From: an archaeon
GTDB lineage: Archaea > Thermoplasmatota > Thermoplasmata > Methanomassiliicoccales > Methanomethylophilaceae
Reading direction: 5' to 3'
DNA: 6,922 nt
Assembly (NCBI GenBank): GCA_024399225.1
Contig: JAKSHV010000055.1
Location: 1 to 6,922, forward strand
Shown piece after piece: positions 5,170-6,922 of the stretch (the stretch's first letter is position 1; every line of letters begins with the position of its first letter). Both the position numbers and the translations under genes were made by a program. The notes below the pieces were generated by a model. It did no database searches, had not been told where the DNA came from, and worked only from the letters and a program-made list of their open reading frames with translations.

Positions 5170-6759
5170 ATGGGCAAGACACACCAGGTCAGGCTGCAGA
5201 AGGGCGACATAACCTATGTTTACGAGAGCGAGAGCTATTGGGACAAGGAGAAGAAACAGCCGAGGTCGAGGAGGAAACTCATCGGCCATGTGGATCCCGA
5301 AACCGGTGAGGTCGTGCCGAACCGCAGATACTCTCAGGAACCTGCCATCGCCCGTACCTTCGTATCGGGGACCTACATCCTGTTCGATACCGTCGCCCAG
5401 CGGATAGGACTGAAGAAGACGCTGCAGGATACGTTACCAAGGCAGGCCGACAGCATTCTGACCTGTGCCTACTATATGCTAAGCGAGGGGAATGCCCTGA
5501 GCAGATGCGAGCAGTGGTCTGCCGGTACCCTGACGCCCCTGATGGGGCGTCTGGGGGACCAACGCATATCCGAACTGCTGCAGGTGCTGACAAAGGACAG
5601 GCAGATGAAGTTCTTCAGGAACTGGATCGCCGACAAATCAGAGGATGACACCTATGCCCTGGACATCACCTCGATCTCGTCGTACAGCGACGAGATTGGT
5701 GTCGTCCGTGCAGGATACAACCGCGATCATGAGAACCTGGAGCAGATCAACCTTGCCTTGCTGATAGGGTCCAACACGTATCGTCCGCTGTACTATGCCC
5801 TTCTGCCGGGCAACATCAACGACCGTTCATCCCTTTCCCGGTTTGTAGGGACAGTCAATGCCGTGGGATTCAGGAAGTTCCGCATCGTGATGGACAAGGG
5901 ATTCTGTACCAAGGCCAACATCGACATGCTGTATGAAACGGATATGAAGTTCACCATCTCGCTTGTCGGCGGCCTCAAGTTCGCCCAGGATGCCATAAGC
6001 GAGGTGAAAGGGGATATAGCACGTTTCTCCAACTACCATCAGATCCTTGGCAGCAAGGTCTTCGTCCAGTCCTCCCTCAAGAAATGGAACGGACACAGGT
6101 GCTACACACACGTCTACTATGATGAAACGAAGAAGGACAAGGACATCAGACGTTTCATGGACCGTCTTTACAGATGCAAGAGCCTGCTTGAAGCAGAACA
6201 GAAGGTCCCGGAACGGGACCGTCAGTTCTGCGAGAGATACTTCGAGATCAGGGAGACTCCCAAACGTGGAAGAAAGGTGGTTTCGAAGGATGATGAGATC
6301 GAAGCCTTCAGGGAGAAGGATGCAGGATACCTTGTGCTCATATCGAACTGTGAAAAGGATCCCGTCAAATGTCTTGAGGTCTACCGCAACAAGGAGACTG
6401 CGGAATCCGGTTTTGACGAGATGAAGAACGATGAGGACATGTACCGTCTCCGGGTGCATTCGGAGAATGCAATGGATGGAAAGCTGTTCCTCGCATTCGT
6501 GGCACTGACCATCAAGATGGAACTGAACAGGGTGGTCTATTCTGATGAACTCCTCAGGAACCGTTCGGTCCAGGAGATCATCGATGAGATGAAGCTGTTC
6601 AGATGCACCTATGTCGAAGGCAGGAGGAAACCGTTCCTGACCGAGCCCACGAAACTGCAGAAACAGGTGATGAAGACCTTTGTTCTCGACACCGACATAG
6701 ATGTCGATATCCCGGAATCGGCCGACGATGAAGAGATAGTCACTGCCGAGGACAGCTGA
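5170..6759 (+). CDS. IS1634/IS4-type DDE transposase
   Basis: This 529-residue transposase is of usual full length for the group and cuts and joins the element ends. The N-terminal region (about 14-50) has the YVYESESYWDKEKKQPRSRR stretch and the GHVDPETGEVVP stretch common in this group. The catalytic core has Asp165 in YALDITS, Asp242 in RIVMDKGF, and Glu412 in the IS4 signature Y-(2)-K-(3)-E-(6)-K formed by Tyr405, Lys408, Glu412 and Lys419. The 170-residue gap between the second Asp and Glu fits the beta-strand insertion domain of the IS4 superfamily. There is no frameshift or internal stop, so it should be active. It uses ATA, CTG and AGG more than the neighbouring host genes, consistent with separate ancestry. 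ATG 5170 is the first in-frame start below the TATA box. Confidence 0.92.
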   Translation: MGKTHQVRLQKGDITYVYESESYWDKEKKQPRSRRKLIGHVDPETGEVVPNRRYSQEPAIARTFVSGTYILFDTVAQRIGLKKTLQDTLPRQADSILTCAYYMLSEGNALSRCEQWSAGTLTPLMGRLGDQRISELLQVLTKDRQMKFFRNWIADKSEDDTYALDITSISSYSDEIGVVRAGYNRDHENLEQINLALLIGSNTYRPLYYALLPGNINDRSSLSRFVGTVNAVGFRKFRIVMDKGFCTKANIDMLYETDMKFTISLVGGLKFAQDAISEVKGDIARFSNYHQILGSKVFVQSSLKKWNGHRCYTHVYYDETKKDKDIRRFMDRLYRCKSLLEAEQKVPERDRQFCERYFEIRETPKRGRKVVSKDDEIEAFREKDAGYLVLISNCEKDPVKCLEVYRNKETAESGFDEMKNDEDMYRLRVHSENAMDGKLFLAFVALTIKMELNRVVYSDELLRNRSVQEIIDEMKLFRCTYVEGRRKPFLTEPTKLQKQVMKTFVLDTDIDVDIPESADDEEIVTAEDS

Positions 6760-6762
6760 TAC

Positions 6763-6792
6763 CCTTTATTACGCTCATACGCGCAATAAAGG
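6763..6792 (+). terminator. Hairpin after the transposase gene, inside the insertion sequence
   Basis: CCTTTATT (6763-6770) pairs with AATAAAGG (6785-6792), and inside it CGC (6772-6774) pairs with GCG (6781-6783) across one mismatch, leaving a 6-nt loop TCATAC. It begins 3 nt after the transposase stop, so it probably ends the transposase transcript. It overlaps the inner edge of the right terminal repeat region, so it could also take part in end recognition. Confidence 0.65.
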
Positions 6793-6817
6793 AGTCCCAA
6801 TCATAGGTATACAATTC

Positions 6818-6829
6818 CGGGAGAATAGG
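6818..6829 (-). repeat. Right terminal inverted repeat of the insertion sequence
   Basis: CGGGAGAATAGG is the exact reverse complement of the left end. It is followed immediately by the second TCAAAC copy, which fixes the element boundary at 6829/6830. Confidence 0.9.
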
Positions 6830-6835
6830 TCAAAC
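6830..6835. repeat. Target site duplication TCAAAC, right copy
   Basis: It is identical to 5033-5038 and directly adjoins the right terminal repeat. It stays in frame with the downstream host coding sequence as Ser-Asn. Confidence 0.9.
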
Positions 6836-6922
6836 GATGTTGCCATCACCGGAAACATCGGAAATGCACCACTAGTCACTACCAAGAGCGCAGGTGTCAA
6901 CGTCATCGTCAACGACGAACCC
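6830..6922 (+). pseudogene. 3' continuation of the interrupted surface-protein gene (runs off window)
   Basis: Starting at the TCAAAC copy, 31 open codons read SNDVAITGNIGNAPLVTT, then KSAGVNVIVNDEP. The composition and alternating pattern match the 5' part (short Val/Ile strands, Asn/Gly/Asp turns). Joining residue 255 at 5038 to the GAT codon at 6836 restores a single frame without a stop. No start codon or ribosome site is seen just upstream, so this part is probably not translated on its own. The gene end lies beyond the window. Confidence 0.82.

Larger units (their letters stand above)
5039..6829 (+). mobile_element. Complete insertion sequence, IS1634-like (IS4-related), 1791 bp
   Basis: Both ends are defined from sequence. 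CCTATTCTCCCG (5039-5050) is matched perfectly by its reverse complement at 6818-6829. Imperfect similarity continues inward for about 27 more bases, with shared blocks GTAT, CTATG, TG and ACTC. The direct duplication TCAAAC flanks the outside. The single gene is an intact 529-residue DDE transposase with its own TATA box inside the element. A strong hairpin follows the transposase stop. Intact ends, gene and duplication indicate a recent and possibly still mobile insertion. The family call rests on transposase motifs, element length and duplication length; a named IS cannot be given without a database search. Confidence 0.92.

Noticed and set aside
4381..5289. Minus-strand open frame opposite the surface-protein gene and the element's left end (302 codons)
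   Set aside because: It crosses the insertion boundary at 5039, so it cannot be an old gene. It is Ser/Pro/Thr-rich as expected from the antisense of a repeat-rich gene.
5827..6459. Minus-strand open frame within the transposase gene (210 codons)
   Set aside because: It is an antisense shadow of the transposase core containing the DDE motifs; no independent motif is seen.

Overview
The window looks archaeal, most likely from a methanogen-related Thermoplasmata lineage such as Methanomassiliicoccales. That placement is inferred from gene content and style, not from a search. The supporting signs are an archaeal-type HMG-CoA synthase / thiolase / DUF35 operon led by an HTH regulator, TATA-box promoters at archaeal spacing, an apparently leaderless regulator start, and strong GGAGG ribosome sites only inside the operon.

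Layout. Minus strand, 1-3439: a regulator gene (2747-3439), HMG-CoA synthase (1689-2750), a thiolase-family protein (526-1686) and a DUF35 zinc-ribbon/OB-fold protein (117-524) form one tightly packed operon with 4-nt overlaps or gaps of 1-2 nt. Beyond a hairpin lies the 5' end of a HAD-family hydrolase (1-71), cut by the window edge. Plus strand: a small FMN-binding split-barrel protein (3674-4087) with a clear terminator, then a membrane-anchored, repeat-rich extracellular protein (from 4274) that is broken by a complete insertion sequence (5039-6829). The interrupted gene resumes at 6830 and runs off the window end.

How the parts fit. The operon encodes the first steps of the archaeal mevalonate route to isoprenoid lipids. 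In characterised archaea the thiolase, HMG-CoA synthase and DUF35 proteins form one complex that channels acetoacetyl-CoA. Here the thiolase aligns well with the archaeal family but has Gly where the nucleophilic Cys belongs and Tyr where the His of the GHP motif belongs, so it is probably not a working thiolase. HMG-CoA synthase keeps its Glu/Cys/His triad.

The main structural result is the insertion sequence. It has 12-bp perfect terminal inverted repeats (CCTATTCTCCCG), a 6-bp target duplication (TCAAAC), an intact DDE transposase of the IS1634/IS4 type and an internal 3' hairpin. Removing the element and one copy of the duplication restores an uninterrupted reading frame in the surface-protein gene. 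The apparent 262-residue protein is therefore a truncation whose last 7 residues and stop codon come from the element.

The divergent intergenic region (3440-3673) holds three copies of the hexamer TGTTCG/CGAACA and two overlapping inverted repeats. A 13-bp word (ATGTGCCAGATAT) is shared by the upstream regions of both plus-strand host genes.
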